Below are positions 1-7,460 of a stretch of 64,000 bases of DNA, in pieces (the stretch's first letter is position 1; the number at the start of each line of letters is the position of its first letter). The translations under genes and the position numbers were made by a program. The stretch comes from Sphingopyxis sp. OAS728 (GTDB lineage: Bacteria > Pseudomonadota > Alphaproteobacteria > Sphingomonadales > Sphingomonadaceae). The notes beneath the pieces are model-generated. The model saw nothing but the letters and a program-made list of their open reading frames with translations. It ran no database searches and was not told where the DNA came from. Where the stretch lies: the NCBI RefSeq assembly GCF_014873485.1, contig NZ_JADBDT010000001.1:3838501-3902500 (forward strand), written 5' to 3'.

Positions 1-131
1 CTTTTGCCAGAAGCGGGCCGCCGACACCAAAGTTCAATAACGGCGTCAGAGACGCCTTCCTATCTCGCCTTGCAGGCTCGGTACGCGCCACCCGTGCACC
101 GACGCCGCCCCCTCCGGCAAAGGATAGAGAC

Positions 132-656
132 ATGGCCAACCCCGAAATCGTCGATTCCAGCTTCACCGCGATCATCAACGCACCGATCGACAAGATCGAC
201 CTGCCCGCCTGGGCCTTTTCGCTCCCCGAACATGAATATCAGGGCTGTTCGCCGGCGCATGTCGCGGCGGGCGCCACCACCGCGCCCGACGGCCGGCGGA
301 TGTCGATCAACGTCGAGATCATCGGCGGAACCTTGATGGTCCAGCATTATGTCGAAACGCTCGCAGAAAAGGATCATCTGGTGCTGGAATCGGTGTCGGA
401 CATCTTCCCGCCCGCGGGCCGCACGACGATCCACGTCAAATGGGAACTCAGCGTCAAGGATCTGGGCGATGGCCGCTGCGAATTCGTCAATCATGTGCAG
501 ACGCACGCGACCGACGAATTCCTGACCTACCTCGATCGGCAGGGCATCCCGTTCGAAGCCTTTGCGGCGCAGCGCAAGCCGATGTCGCTCGCGCACAACG
601 CGGGCGAGACGCCGCTCTTCGCCGAAAGCATCGAACGCTTCGCGCTGCGCGGTTGA
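132..656 (+). CDS. unknown protein, possible SRPBCC-like fold
   Basis: 174 residues, no signal peptide and no membrane segment. I do not recognise a named family. The alternating strands around residues 50-125 and the final long helix-like stretch would fit a small SRPBCC/START-type lipophilic-ligand-binding domain, but that is a guess. An AAGGA ribosome site lies 8-9 bases before the ATG. It stands 12 bases ahead of the isochorismatase-like gene and is probably cotranscribed with it and the following hydrolase. The family therefore probably serves the same catabolic pathway. Confidence is high that it is a gene, low for any function. Confidence 0.8.
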   Translation: MANPEIVDSSFTAIINAPIDKIDLPAWAFSLPEHEYQGCSPAHVAAGATTAPDGRRMSINVEIIGGTLMVQHYVETLAEKDHLVLESVSDIFPPAGRTTIHVKWELSVKDLGDGRCEFVNHVQTHATDEFLTYLDRQGIPFEAFAAQRKPMSLAHNAGETPLFAESIERFALRG

Positions 657-668
657 GGGAGAGCGGCC

Positions 669-1307
669 ATGGCATTGCCGACCTACAAGCGGGCGTCGAC
701 CGCGCTGCTGTTCATCGATCCCTATAATGATTTCCTTTCCGAAGGCGGAAAGGCATGGCCGCGCGTCGGGCCGATCGCCGAGGAGATCGGCCTGCTCGAC
801 AATTTGCGCGCGATCGTCGCGGCCATCCGCAAGGCGGACATCCGGGTCTTCATCGCGCCGCACCGCCGCTGGGAGCCCGGCGACTATGAGGATTGGGATC
901 ATCCGAACCCGACGCAGATCGGGATCATGAGCCGCCACAGCTTCGCTCGCGGCGAATGGGGCGGCGAATGGCATCCCGACTTCGCGCCGCAACCCGGCGA
1001 TATCGTCGCCAAGGAACATTGGGCGCAGAGCGGTTTTGCCAACACCGACCTCGATCACCAGCTCCGCCAGCACGCGATCACGCATGTCATCCTGGTGGGG
1101 CTGCTCGCCAACACCTGTGTCGAATCGACGGGGCGCTATGCGATGGAACTGGGTTATCATGTCACGCTGATCCGCGACGCGACCGCCGCCTATTCGAAAG
1201 AGATGATGCATGCGGCGCACGAGCTCAACGGGCCGACCTATGCGCATGCGATATTGAACACGGCCGAGTTGCTCGACGCGATAACGACGCTGGAGGTGGC
1301 CGGGTGA
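669..1307 (+). CDS. isochorismatase-family cysteine hydrolase
   Basis: 212 residues. The catalytic triad of the family is visible: Asp in FIDPYNDF near residue 17, Lys in VAKEHWAQSGF near residue 117, and Cys in ANTCVEST near residue 144, followed by the usual GRYAMELGY helix. Family members hydrolyse C-N or ether bonds of small amides (nicotinamidase, N-carbamoylsarcosine amidase, isochorismatase), and the substrate cannot be read from sequence. No export signal, so cytoplasmic. Its TGA overlaps the GTG start of the next hydrolase (GTGA), indicating translational coupling and a shared pathway. A second, unrelated isochorismatase-like gene is at 41934-42410. Confidence 0.88.
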   Translation: MALPTYKRASTALLFIDPYNDFLSEGGKAWPRVGPIAEEIGLLDNLRAIVAAIRKADIRVFIAPHRRWEPGDYEDWDHPNPTQIGIMSRHSFARGEWGGEWHPDFAPQPGDIVAKEHWAQSGFANTDLDHQLRQHAITHVILVGLLANTCVESTGRYAMELGYHVTLIRDATAAYSKEMMHAAHELNGPTYAHAILNTAELLDAITTLEVAG

Positions 1308-2221
1308 GTATGGCCACCCTGCTCGCGGCGGCGGCGCTCGCGTCGTCGCCCGTCACCTACCAGCGCGTCGACGTCGACGGGGTCGGTATATTCTACCGCG
1401 AGGCCGGCCCGAAGGATGCGCCGGTCGTCGTGCTCCTGCACGGCTATCCCTCGTCGTCGCGAATGTATGAGCCTTTGCTGCATCGGCTGTCGGGGCGCTA
1501 TCGGCTGATTGCGCCTGACTATCCGGGTTTCGGGCACAGCGATGCGCCGCCGCCGGGGCAATATATCTATACGTTCGACCGTCTGGCCGCGACGACCGAT
1601 GCCTTTCTGAAACAGCTGAAGATCGACCGCTACACGCTCTTCCTGCAGGATTATGGTGGCCCCGTCGGCTTTCGCATCGCGATGAAGAACCCCGACAAGG
1701 TGCAGGCGATCATCGTCCAGAATGCCAATGCCTATAGCGAGGGGCTTGGCGCCAAATGGACTGCGATTGCCGATTATTGGGCCGACCGCGCCCTGCATGG
1801 CGATCAGGTCGACAAATTCGTCTCGCTCGAAGGGGCCCGGCAGCGCCACATCGGGCTCAGCCCCAACCCCGAGCGATACGATCCCGACAGCTGGACCGAC
1901 GAATATGCGTTTCTGTCGCGCCCGGGGCAGCGTCAGATCCAGGCCGATCTGCTTTACGATTATCGCACCAATGTCGCCGCCTATCCCGCCTGGCAGGCGT
2001 GGCTGCGCGAACATCGCCCGCCGCTGCTCGTGATGTGGGGACGTTATGATCCCTCGTTCATCGTCCCGGGCGCCGAAGCCTATGCGCGCGATGTTCCGGG
2101 TGCCGAAATCCACCTGCTCGATGCGGGGCATTTTGCGCTCGACGAAAAGGCCGACGAAGTGGCCAGCCTGACCCTCGATTTCCTCGATCGCCGCTCAGGG
2201 AAATCCAACCCCGCTCCCTGA
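1304..2221 (+). CDS. alpha/beta hydrolase, epoxide hydrolase / haloalkane dehalogenase-like
   Basis: 305 residues if started at the GTG overlapping the previous stop; an ATG two codons later (1310) is an alternative. After a short hydrophobic N-terminus (LLAAAALASS, possibly an export signal) come the oxyanion loop HGYPSSS, the nucleophile elbow LQDYGGPVG with Asp as nucleophile, an acidic residue in GRYDPSF and the catalytic His in DAGHFALDEK. An Asp nucleophile is the mark of epoxide hydrolases and haloalkane dehalogenases rather than esterases. It is the last gene of a three-gene run and ends at a strong hairpin. Which substrate class it acts on is not decided by these motifs. Confidence 0.88.
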   Translation: MSMATLLAAAALASSPVTYQRVDVDGVGIFYREAGPKDAPVVVLLHGYPSSSRMYEPLLHRLSGRYRLIAPDYPGFGHSDAPPPGQYIYTFDRLAATTDAFLKQLKIDRYTLFLQDYGGPVGFRIAMKNPDKVQAIIVQNANAYSEGLGAKWTAIADYWADRALHGDQVDKFVSLEGARQRHIGLSPNPERYDPDSWTDEYAFLSRPGQRQIQADLLYDYRTNVAAYPAWQAWLREHRPPLLVMWGRYDPSFIVPGAEAYARDVPGAEIHLLDAGHFALDEKADEVASLTLDFLDRRSGKSNPAP

Positions 2222-2232
2222 GGCTGGCGATG

Positions 2233-2259
2233 GGAGGGGCCGGCCCGTCCGGCCCCTCC
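2233..2259. terminator. hairpin between convergent hydrolase genes
   Basis: A perfect 11-bp inverted repeat (GGAGGGGCCGG / CCGGCCCCTCC) with a 5-base loop lies between two convergent genes ending at 2221 and 2266. It lacks a long T tract (TTATCGTC follows), but its position suggests a bidirectional terminator. Confidence 0.6.
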
Positions 2260-2265
2260 TTATCG

Positions 2266-3579
2266 TCAGCGCAGCGACTTGAAGGTCGCACGCAGTTCCG
2301 ACGTGAACGCCGCAGGCTGTTCCCAAGCCGCGAAATGTCCGCCCTTGGGCAAGCGGTTGTAGTGGACCAGCTTCGGATAGGCTTTCTCCGCCCAGCTCTG
2401 TGGCGCGGTGTAAATCTCGTCGGGGAAGGCGCTAACCCCCATCGGTATCTTGACGCCCTTCGGTGCGAAGAAGGGCAGCTTGCTCTCCCAATAGAGACGC
2501 GCCGACGACACCGCGGTGCCGGTCAGCCAATAGAGGGTGACATTGTCGAGGATGTCGTCGCGCGACAGCCCCTCGGTGGCGCCGTCGAAGATGCGCGCGA
2601 TCAGGTCCTGGCTGCGCGCATCATGATCGAGCATCCAGGCGGCAAGCCCGATCGGTGAATCTTCGAGTGCGTAGAGCGTCTGCGGCCGCCCCGCCATCTC
2701 CTGCGCATAGCCGAGGCCGTGCTTGTAGAAGAAGTCGAGCTGGTCATAGGCATATTTCTCGTCGGCGTTCAGCCCTGCCGGGGCCGCACCGCCCGCCGCC
2801 AACGCCTTGGCGATATTGTCGGGCACCGTCGCGGGCATGTTGGTGTGCACACCGACCAGTTCGGGCGGTGCGATCAGCGCCATCTGTTCGGTCACCGCAT
2901 TGCCCCAGTCGCCGCCCTGCGCGACATAGCGATTGTAGCCGAGCCGTTTCATCAGCACGATCCATGCCTTGGCGATGCGGATCGGATCCCAGCCGAGTTC
3001 GGTGGGCTTGCCCGAAAAGCCGTGCCCCGGAAGCGAGGGAATGACGACATCGAAGGCGTCGGCCGCGGTGCCCCCGAAGGCGGTGGGGTTGGTCAGCGGT
3101 TCGATGACCTTCGTCTGTTCGATGATCGATCCCGGCCAGCCATGGGTGATGATGACGGGCAGGGCGTTCGCATGTTTCGAACGGACGTGGATGAAATGGA
3201 TGTCGACGCCGTCGATATTGGTGATGAATTGGGGATGCGCATTCAGCTTCGCCTCGCCTTTGCGCCAGTCGTGCTCCTTCTCCCAATAGGTTGCCAGTTT
3301 GCGCATTGTCGCGAGCTTCACACCTTGCGATGCATCGGGGACGAGTTCCTGGCTCGGCCATTTGGATGCGGCGATGCGGCGTTTGAGGTCGGCGAGCGCG
3401 GCATCGGTCGCGCGGAATTTGAACGGGCGGATACCGGCACCACCCGATCCCGATGCGCCCGACAGCGTCTCGTCCACCGCGTCGCTTGCCTGCGCCCAGA
3501 CGGGCATGATCAGGCTCGATCCGACCGCCGCCGAGGCAAGGAAATTTCGCCTCCCGAGCAAATTATGGAAAATCGACAT
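2266..3579 (-). CDS. exported epoxide hydrolase with EHN domain (Tat signal)
   Basis: 437 residues; ATG at 3579 chosen because AAGGAGA lies just upstream, although the frame stays open beyond it. The N-terminus carries a twin-arginine signal (GRRNFLAS followed by a hydrophobic stretch and AQA), so the enzyme is probably exported folded. Residues about 50-155 are the EHN domain (FKFRATDAALADLKRRI, W..EHDW). The hydrolase core follows: THGWPGSI, the nucleophile Asp in QGGDWGNAV, tyrosines in the cap, and the C-terminal catalytic His in PKGGHFAAWEQP. It hydrates epoxides to diols (juvenile-hormone/microsomal epoxide hydrolase family). It lies 23 bases behind the porin gene, probably in one operon. 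Confidence 0.92.
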   Translation of the reverse strand: MSIFHNLLGRRNFLASAAVGSSLIMPVWAQASDAVDETLSGASGSGGAGIRPFKFRATDAALADLKRRIAASKWPSQELVPDASQGVKLATMRKLATYWEKEHDWRKGEAKLNAHPQFITNIDGVDIHFIHVRSKHANALPVIITHGWPGSIIEQTKVIEPLTNPTAFGGTAADAFDVVIPSLPGHGFSGKPTELGWDPIRIAKAWIVLMKRLGYNRYVAQGGDWGNAVTEQMALIAPPELVGVHTNMPATVPDNIAKALAAGGAAPAGLNADEKYAYDQLDFFYKHGLGYAQEMAGRPQTLYALEDSPIGLAAWMLDHDARSQDLIARIFDGATEGLSRDDILDNVTLYWLTGTAVSSARLYWESKLPFFAPKGVKIPMGVSAFPDEIYTAPQSWAEKAYPKLVHYNRLPKGGHFAAWEQPAAFTSELRATFKSLR

Positions 3580-3602
3580 GCTATTTCTCCTTCGTTGAAA
3601 AA

Positions 3603-4889
3603 TCAGAGGCGCAGCACCGCCTTGAGCCCCGCGACGCCGACCGCGCGCGCATCGCGGCGGCCGCCGGGATGGTGGATCCACTGGACATTGGGGCGGAGGT
3701 CGAGCCAGCCGACCGGTTTGAAGCCGTAGAAAAGCTCGAATGCATATTCGGCGCCGCGTGGCGGCTGTCCGGCGAGCAGTTCGGCCCGCTCGAGCCGGTT
3801 GTTGACATGCGTTCGGGCGACCCCGAAACCAACCATGTCGCCCGCAACGCCCGGCAGCGGGTCGCGCACGAACAGCCCCGCGACGATCTGGTTGTCGATG
3901 CGCGATGTGCGGCGATCGGCGGCGAGGGCGTTGAAAAAGACGCTGACTCCCGAGATGCTGGCGCCGCGCGCCGAACGCCCGCTGACTTGCTGCTCGACCG
4001 CCAGCCAGACACCATGCGCCGATCCGCGTTGCAGCGGCGCGCGGCCGGTCAATATTGCGGGTTCGCGGTCGACGTCGAGGAACAGGTCGGGCGCATCGGC
4101 GGTGCTCACCCACCCCCCGATCTTGTAGCTGCCTACCGGGCCGCCATCGCCGCCGCGCGTCAGCCCGAGCTCGATCGGGATCAGTGCACCGGTTGCGCCC
4201 TTGAAACGCCCGATGGTGAAGCTCTTGTCGAGGTTGCGGGGGTTTTCCTCATAGACCCCGATTTGCGCGTAGACACCGCGATGCGCCGCCCGAAGCCGCA
4301 GTCCCCATTGGCTGACCGGCCAGTTGTACCAATAGTCGGTGACGATATTGCCCGGCTGCGAGCCGCAGAAGCTGAGGTTCTGGAAGGTGCAGGAAAAGGC
4401 GGAGAAGTCTTCGCTCGGCGCCGTTCGGCCCGCCTTCACTGCGATGGCGCCATTCGCGAAGCGTTGCTCGTACCAGAATTGCGTCAGGCGCCAGGTTCGG
4501 CCGCGGCCATAGATCTCCTGCACTTCCTGAAGCGTGCCGAGCCCCGCCTTCGTATCGAGCTGCGGACCGTGGCGGTAGGTCATCGTCGCCTGAAAGCTGC
4601 CGTCCGTACCCGCGATCCGCTGCATGTCGAATTGCAGGCCGATGCCGAACTCGCCGGTCTCGGTCACATCCTGTCGTTGGCCGCCGCTAAAATTCCAGGC
4701 GGTTTCCGCGACATAATGGCCGGTGAGCTCGATCCCGGCATCAGCGAGGCGAGGGCGAAGGCCCAGCACGTCGCCTGCCATCGTGGGTGCGGGCGTCGCT
4801 TCGTCGGCACTTTCCTGCGCCTGCGCGGCTGCAGTGACCGACGATGCCATCAACAGCGGCGCAACGATCTGTCTGCCGGAAAATGTCAC
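3603..4889 (-). CDS. OprB-family carbohydrate-type outer-membrane porin
   Basis: 428 residues with a Sec signal ending near AAAQAQ. The body alternates amphipathic strands and has the family pattern: GLRPRLADAGIELTGHYVAE near the N-terminus, an FNALAADRRTSRIDNQIVAGLFVRDPLPG segment, and a last strand ending in a hydrophobic leucine after YGFKPVGWLDLRPNVQWIHHPGG. OprB-type porins admit sugars and other small hydrophilic or aromatic compounds. Here it is coupled to the exported epoxide hydrolase downstream and divergent from the crotonase gene, so it probably serves uptake for this pathway. The specificity is unknown. Confidence 0.88.
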   Translation of the reverse strand: MTFSGRQIVAPLLMASSVTAAAQAQESADEATPAPTMAGDVLGLRPRLADAGIELTGHYVAETAWNFSGGQRQDVTETGEFGIGLQFDMQRIAGTDGSFQATMTYRHGPQLDTKAGLGTLQEVQEIYGRGRTWRLTQFWYEQRFANGAIAVKAGRTAPSEDFSAFSCTFQNLSFCGSQPGNIVTDYWYNWPVSQWGLRLRAAHRGVYAQIGVYEENPRNLDKSFTIGRFKGATGALIPIELGLTRGGDGGPVGSYKIGGWVSTADAPDLFLDVDREPAILTGRAPLQRGSAHGVWLAVEQQVSGRSARGASISGVSVFFNALAADRRTSRIDNQIVAGLFVRDPLPGVAGDMVGFGVARTHVNNRLERAELLAGQPPRGAEYAFELFYGFKPVGWLDLRPNVQWIHHPGGRRDARAVGVAGLKAVLRL

Positions 4890-5094
4890 GAACGCGCCCT
4901 TTGTCCACCGATCGGTTCTCCGATCGGCTTCGATGTGGCGCGGGCGCCGTGGGCGGCCATTGTCCGATGGTATTTATAGACTTTGGTATCGGATCGGCGT
5001 GCCGCGCCGGTCTTTGATACCAAGGTGCAATAGGGGGCGTCCGGCGACGGCCCATTTGCCGACCTGAACCCATCAGTTTCGGGAAGGACGGATT
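4890..5094. promoter_or_regulatory. divergent promoter region with paired operators
   Basis: 205 bases between the porin (minus) and crotonase (plus) genes. Two identical palindromes CCGATCGG stand at 4908-4915 and 4920-4927. An inverted pair CTTTGGTATC (4981-4990) and GATACCAAGG (5016-5025) surrounds a 25-base core, with a further GGTAT half-site at 4969-4973. The layout suggests a dedicated repressor or activator controlling both directions. No regulator gene is present in the window next to it. Confidence 0.5.
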
Positions 5095-6042
5095 ATGATG
5101 ATTGCAAGGAAAGTCTCTGCGGCTCTGGCGCTGGCTTCGCTGATGGTCGCGGGCACCGCCGAGGCGAAACCCAAAGCCGCCGCGGGGGTACAGGCAGCCG
5201 AGAGCGAGCAGTTTCGGATCACGAAGGTGACGCCGGCTTATTGGCGGGTCACGATCGACAAGCCGCCGTTCAATATCTACGGCCCGGATTCGATGGCGCC
5301 GCTGAACCGCGTCATCACCGCGATCGAAAATGATCCCGCGCTGAAAGTCGTCGTATTCGACAGCGCGATCCCGGGCTTCTTCCTGACGCATTATGATTTC
5401 TCGGTGCCGCTCGACCAGACGACGAGCATGCCCCCCGGACCGACCGGGCTGCCCCAGCTCCCCGACATGCTCGTCCGGCTCAGCAAGGCGCCCGTCGTGT
5501 CGATCGTGTCGATCCGTGGCCGCGCGACCGGCGTCGGCAGCGAATTGTCGCTTGCGAGCGACATGCGGTTCGCGAGCCGCGAAAGGGCGATCCTTTCGCA
5601 GTTCGAGATCGGCGCGGGCTTCGTGCCGGGCGGCGGCCCGATGGCGCGGCTTCCGCGTCTGGTCGGCCGCGGCCGCGCGCTCGAAATCCTGCTCAGCGGC
5701 AACGACATCGGTGGCGAACTCGCCGAACGCTACGGCTATGTGAACCGCGCGCTTCCCGACGCCGAGCTCGATGGCTTTGTCGACGCGCTGGCGCGCCGCA
5801 TCGCCTCGTTCGACAAGCAGTCGATCGACCAGATCAAGGCGCTGGTGAACCAGGCGAGCCTGCCGCCCGACGATGCGATCGGCGCCGAATGGGCCGCTTT
5901 CCTCGAATCGGTCCAGCGACCGGCGGCGCAGGAACTGATCGGCCGGTTGATGCAGGGGGGGCTTCAGAAGAATGCCGATGTCGAAACAAATCTCGCCAAA
6001 TATACCGGCGAGGCGAATGTTCAGCGGAATGCGGAGAAATGA
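5095..6042 (+). CDS. crotonase-fold (enoyl-CoA hydratase/isomerase-like) protein with export signal
   Basis: 315 residues. Residues 1-24 form a clear Sec signal (MMIARK, then a hydrophobic stretch, then TAEA before KPK). The crotonase fold follows: ITKVTPAYWRVTIDKPPFNIY, LKVVVFDSAIPGFFLTHYD, the oxyanion-hole region SIRGRATGVGSELSLASDMRFASRERAILSQ and GAGFVPGGGPMARLPRLVG. Ordinary enoyl-CoA hydratases are cytoplasmic because their substrates are CoA thioesters, so an exported member is unexpected. It may act on non-CoA substrates in the periplasm, or the signal may be an anchor. The next gene overlaps by four bases (ATGA). Confidence 0.85.
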   Translation: MMIARKVSAALALASLMVAGTAEAKPKAAAGVQAAESEQFRITKVTPAYWRVTIDKPPFNIYGPDSMAPLNRVITAIENDPALKVVVFDSAIPGFFLTHYDFSVPLDQTTSMPPGPTGLPQLPDMLVRLSKAPVVSIVSIRGRATGVGSELSLASDMRFASRERAILSQFEIGAGFVPGGGPMARLPRLVGRGRALEILLSGNDIGGELAERYGYVNRALPDAELDGFVDALARRIASFDKQSIDQIKALVNQASLPPDDAIGAEWAAFLESVQRPAAQELIGRLMQGGLQKNADVETNLAKYTGEANVQRNAEK

Positions 6043-6764
6043 CCGTGCATCCGATGCTTGCCGAAGCACTCGACGCACACGGCGGTCTCGATCGCTGGCG
6101 GCATTTCGGCTTCCTGTCGGCGACGATCGTTACCGGCGGCGAATTCTGGGCGATGAAGGATGTCGTCCAGGATTCCGACCCGCGCCGTAGTACCGTTGAT
6201 CTCCGCCGCGAATGGGCCACGCTTAATCGTTATGGCAATCCCGACTGGACCTCCGTCTTCACCCCCGATCGCATTGCGATCGAGGGGGCGGACGGCACCG
6301 TCATCGCCGAGCGCTTCGATCCGCGCGCGGCGTTCGCGGGGCATGGCATGACGACGCCATGGGACCCGCTGCACCGCGCCTACTTCAACGGCTATGCGCT
6401 GTGGACCTATTTCAACGCGCCCTTCCTGCTCGCCGAACCCGATTTTGTCATCGACGAAATTGCTGCGGTGGAGGTCGACGGCGAAACATGGCGCGGGCTA
6501 GGCGCCGTCTTTCCGGATCGCATTGCGACGCACAGCAAAGTGCAGGATTTCTATTTCGGCCCCGACGGCCTGCTCCGGCGCCACGACTATCATGTCGATG
6601 TCGCTGGCGGCTTTGCCGCCGTGCATCTCGTCTCAGACTATGTCGAAGTCGAAGGCATTCATCTGCCAACCCGTCGACGCGCCTATCAGAGAGGCGACGA
6701 TATGGAGCCCAAATGGAACCCGCTGATGGTCTCCATCGATCTTACGGGATTTCAATTCGGTTAG
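6039..6764 (+). CDS. unknown protein coupled to crotonase gene
   Basis: 241 residues; the start was chosen at the ATG that overlaps the preceding stop (ATGA). No signal or membrane segment, and I do not recognise the family. Conserved-looking elements are HPMLAEALDAHGGLDRW at the start, a central WDPLHRAYFNGYALWTYFNAPF and a C-terminal LLRRHDYHVDVAGGFAAVHLVSDY. The pattern recalls single-domain proteins that bind lipid-like ligands. Translational coupling to the crotonase-like gene implies a joint role. A gene for certain; function open. Confidence 0.8.
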   Translation: MTVHPMLAEALDAHGGLDRWRHFGFLSATIVTGGEFWAMKDVVQDSDPRRSTVDLRREWATLNRYGNPDWTSVFTPDRIAIEGADGTVIAERFDPRAAFAGHGMTTPWDPLHRAYFNGYALWTYFNAPFLLAEPDFVIDEIAAVEVDGETWRGLGAVFPDRIATHSKVQDFYFGPDGLLRRHDYHVDVAGGFAAVHLVSDYVEVEGIHLPTRRRAYQRGDDMEPKWNPLMVSIDLTGFQFG

Positions 6765-7053
6765 GTTGCACCGCGACGGTTCAGTTCCCGATCAGCTTTT
6801 CTAAAGCGCGAATCTCACACCCGATGAGTCCGCTAGGCGTGTTTCGCCGCCCTAATATAGACCCTCGGCAACCGGCCAGTAGCAGCCGACTGCCACGTAA
6901 TCCGCAATTCTTCCCGAGCAGAAAAATCCAAAGATTTAAATGGCCTAGGTGAAGAGGCGACGTTTATCCGTCCGCCTACTCCCGAAAAAAGGTGGGCCGC
7001 CAAAGCGGGATATTTCTCTAAATACCTAATTTTACGCCATAAACTGGCTATGA
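6765..7053. other. non-coding stretch of lower GC next to tRNA
   Basis: About 290 bases without a convincing gene. It is visibly richer in A+T than its surroundings, with runs such as AAAAATCCAAAGATTTAAAT and a TTTCTCTAAATACCTAATTTTA tract close to the tRNA 3' end. No second copy of the tRNA 3' end, integrase or obvious repeat was found. It may hold the tRNA terminator or an eroded insertion. Confidence 0.4.
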
Positions 7054-7140
7054 TGGTGCGGTCGAGAAGACTCGAACTTCCACGGCCTTTCGGCCACAAC
7101 GACCTCAACGTTGCGCGTCTACCAGTTCCGCCACGACCGC
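7054..7140 (-). tRNA. tRNA-Leu (anticodon GAG)
   Basis: 87 bases including an encoded CCA. The acceptor arms GCGGTCG and CGACCGC pair perfectly. The D arm, the anticodon stem CAACG/CGTTG with loop TTGAGGT (anticodon GAG, reading CUC/CUU leucine codons), a long class II variable arm (GGCC GAAA GGCC) and the T arm GTTCGAGTC are all present. Transcribed leftward from a promoter in the spacer upstream of 7140. Confidence 0.95.
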
Positions 7141-7307
7141 ACATCATGATGGTCCGGACGGGTCCGGTACCAGGTAGGAGCGGGCGCCTAGCAAAGCTTT
7201 TCGGGTGATGCAAGCGAGCTTCGCGGGTTTTATTTTTTTGCGGATGCGAAGACGGCGCTGTCCCACATCGGTCCGATATCGGCGCGTGTCACCAAATCGA
7301 CTCCAAA

Positions 7308-7360
7308 GCGTCATCCAACTGTCATCGCTCTACCGTCAGACCGTCATCGAATCACCCTAG
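7308..7360 (+). promoter_or_regulatory. tandem Pho-box-like array before the lipoprotein gene
   Basis: Four heptamers at exact 11-base intervals: GCGTCAT (7308), CTGTCAT (7319), CTACCGT (7330), CCGTCAT (7341). PhoB boxes are 7-base direct repeats (CTGTCAT type) separated by 4 bases, so both motif and period fit. CCCTAG at 7355-7360, 14 bases after the start of the last heptamer, is a candidate -10 element; the same CCCTAG sits at the same offset in the array before gspC. The region 7141-7307 upstream holds no gene. Confidence 0.7.
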
Positions 7361-7460
7361 TGGCGGCGGCACCGGGGGTGAGGCAGCTATTCCTCTTTCG
7401 CTCGCCGGTGAGTTTTTTCAGCAGCGCCCTCGGGCGTGCACACCGGGAACGGAGAATTTC

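Noticed and set aside
4-336. Plus-strand frame 4-336 at the left edge
   Set aside because: Ser/Arg/Pro-rich translation with no ribosome site, overlapping the better supported gene at 132.
3580-4113. N-terminal extension of the exported epoxide hydrolase to 4113
   Set aside because: It overlaps the porin 3' end in another frame; the Tat signal and AAGGAGA site at 3579 mark the real start.
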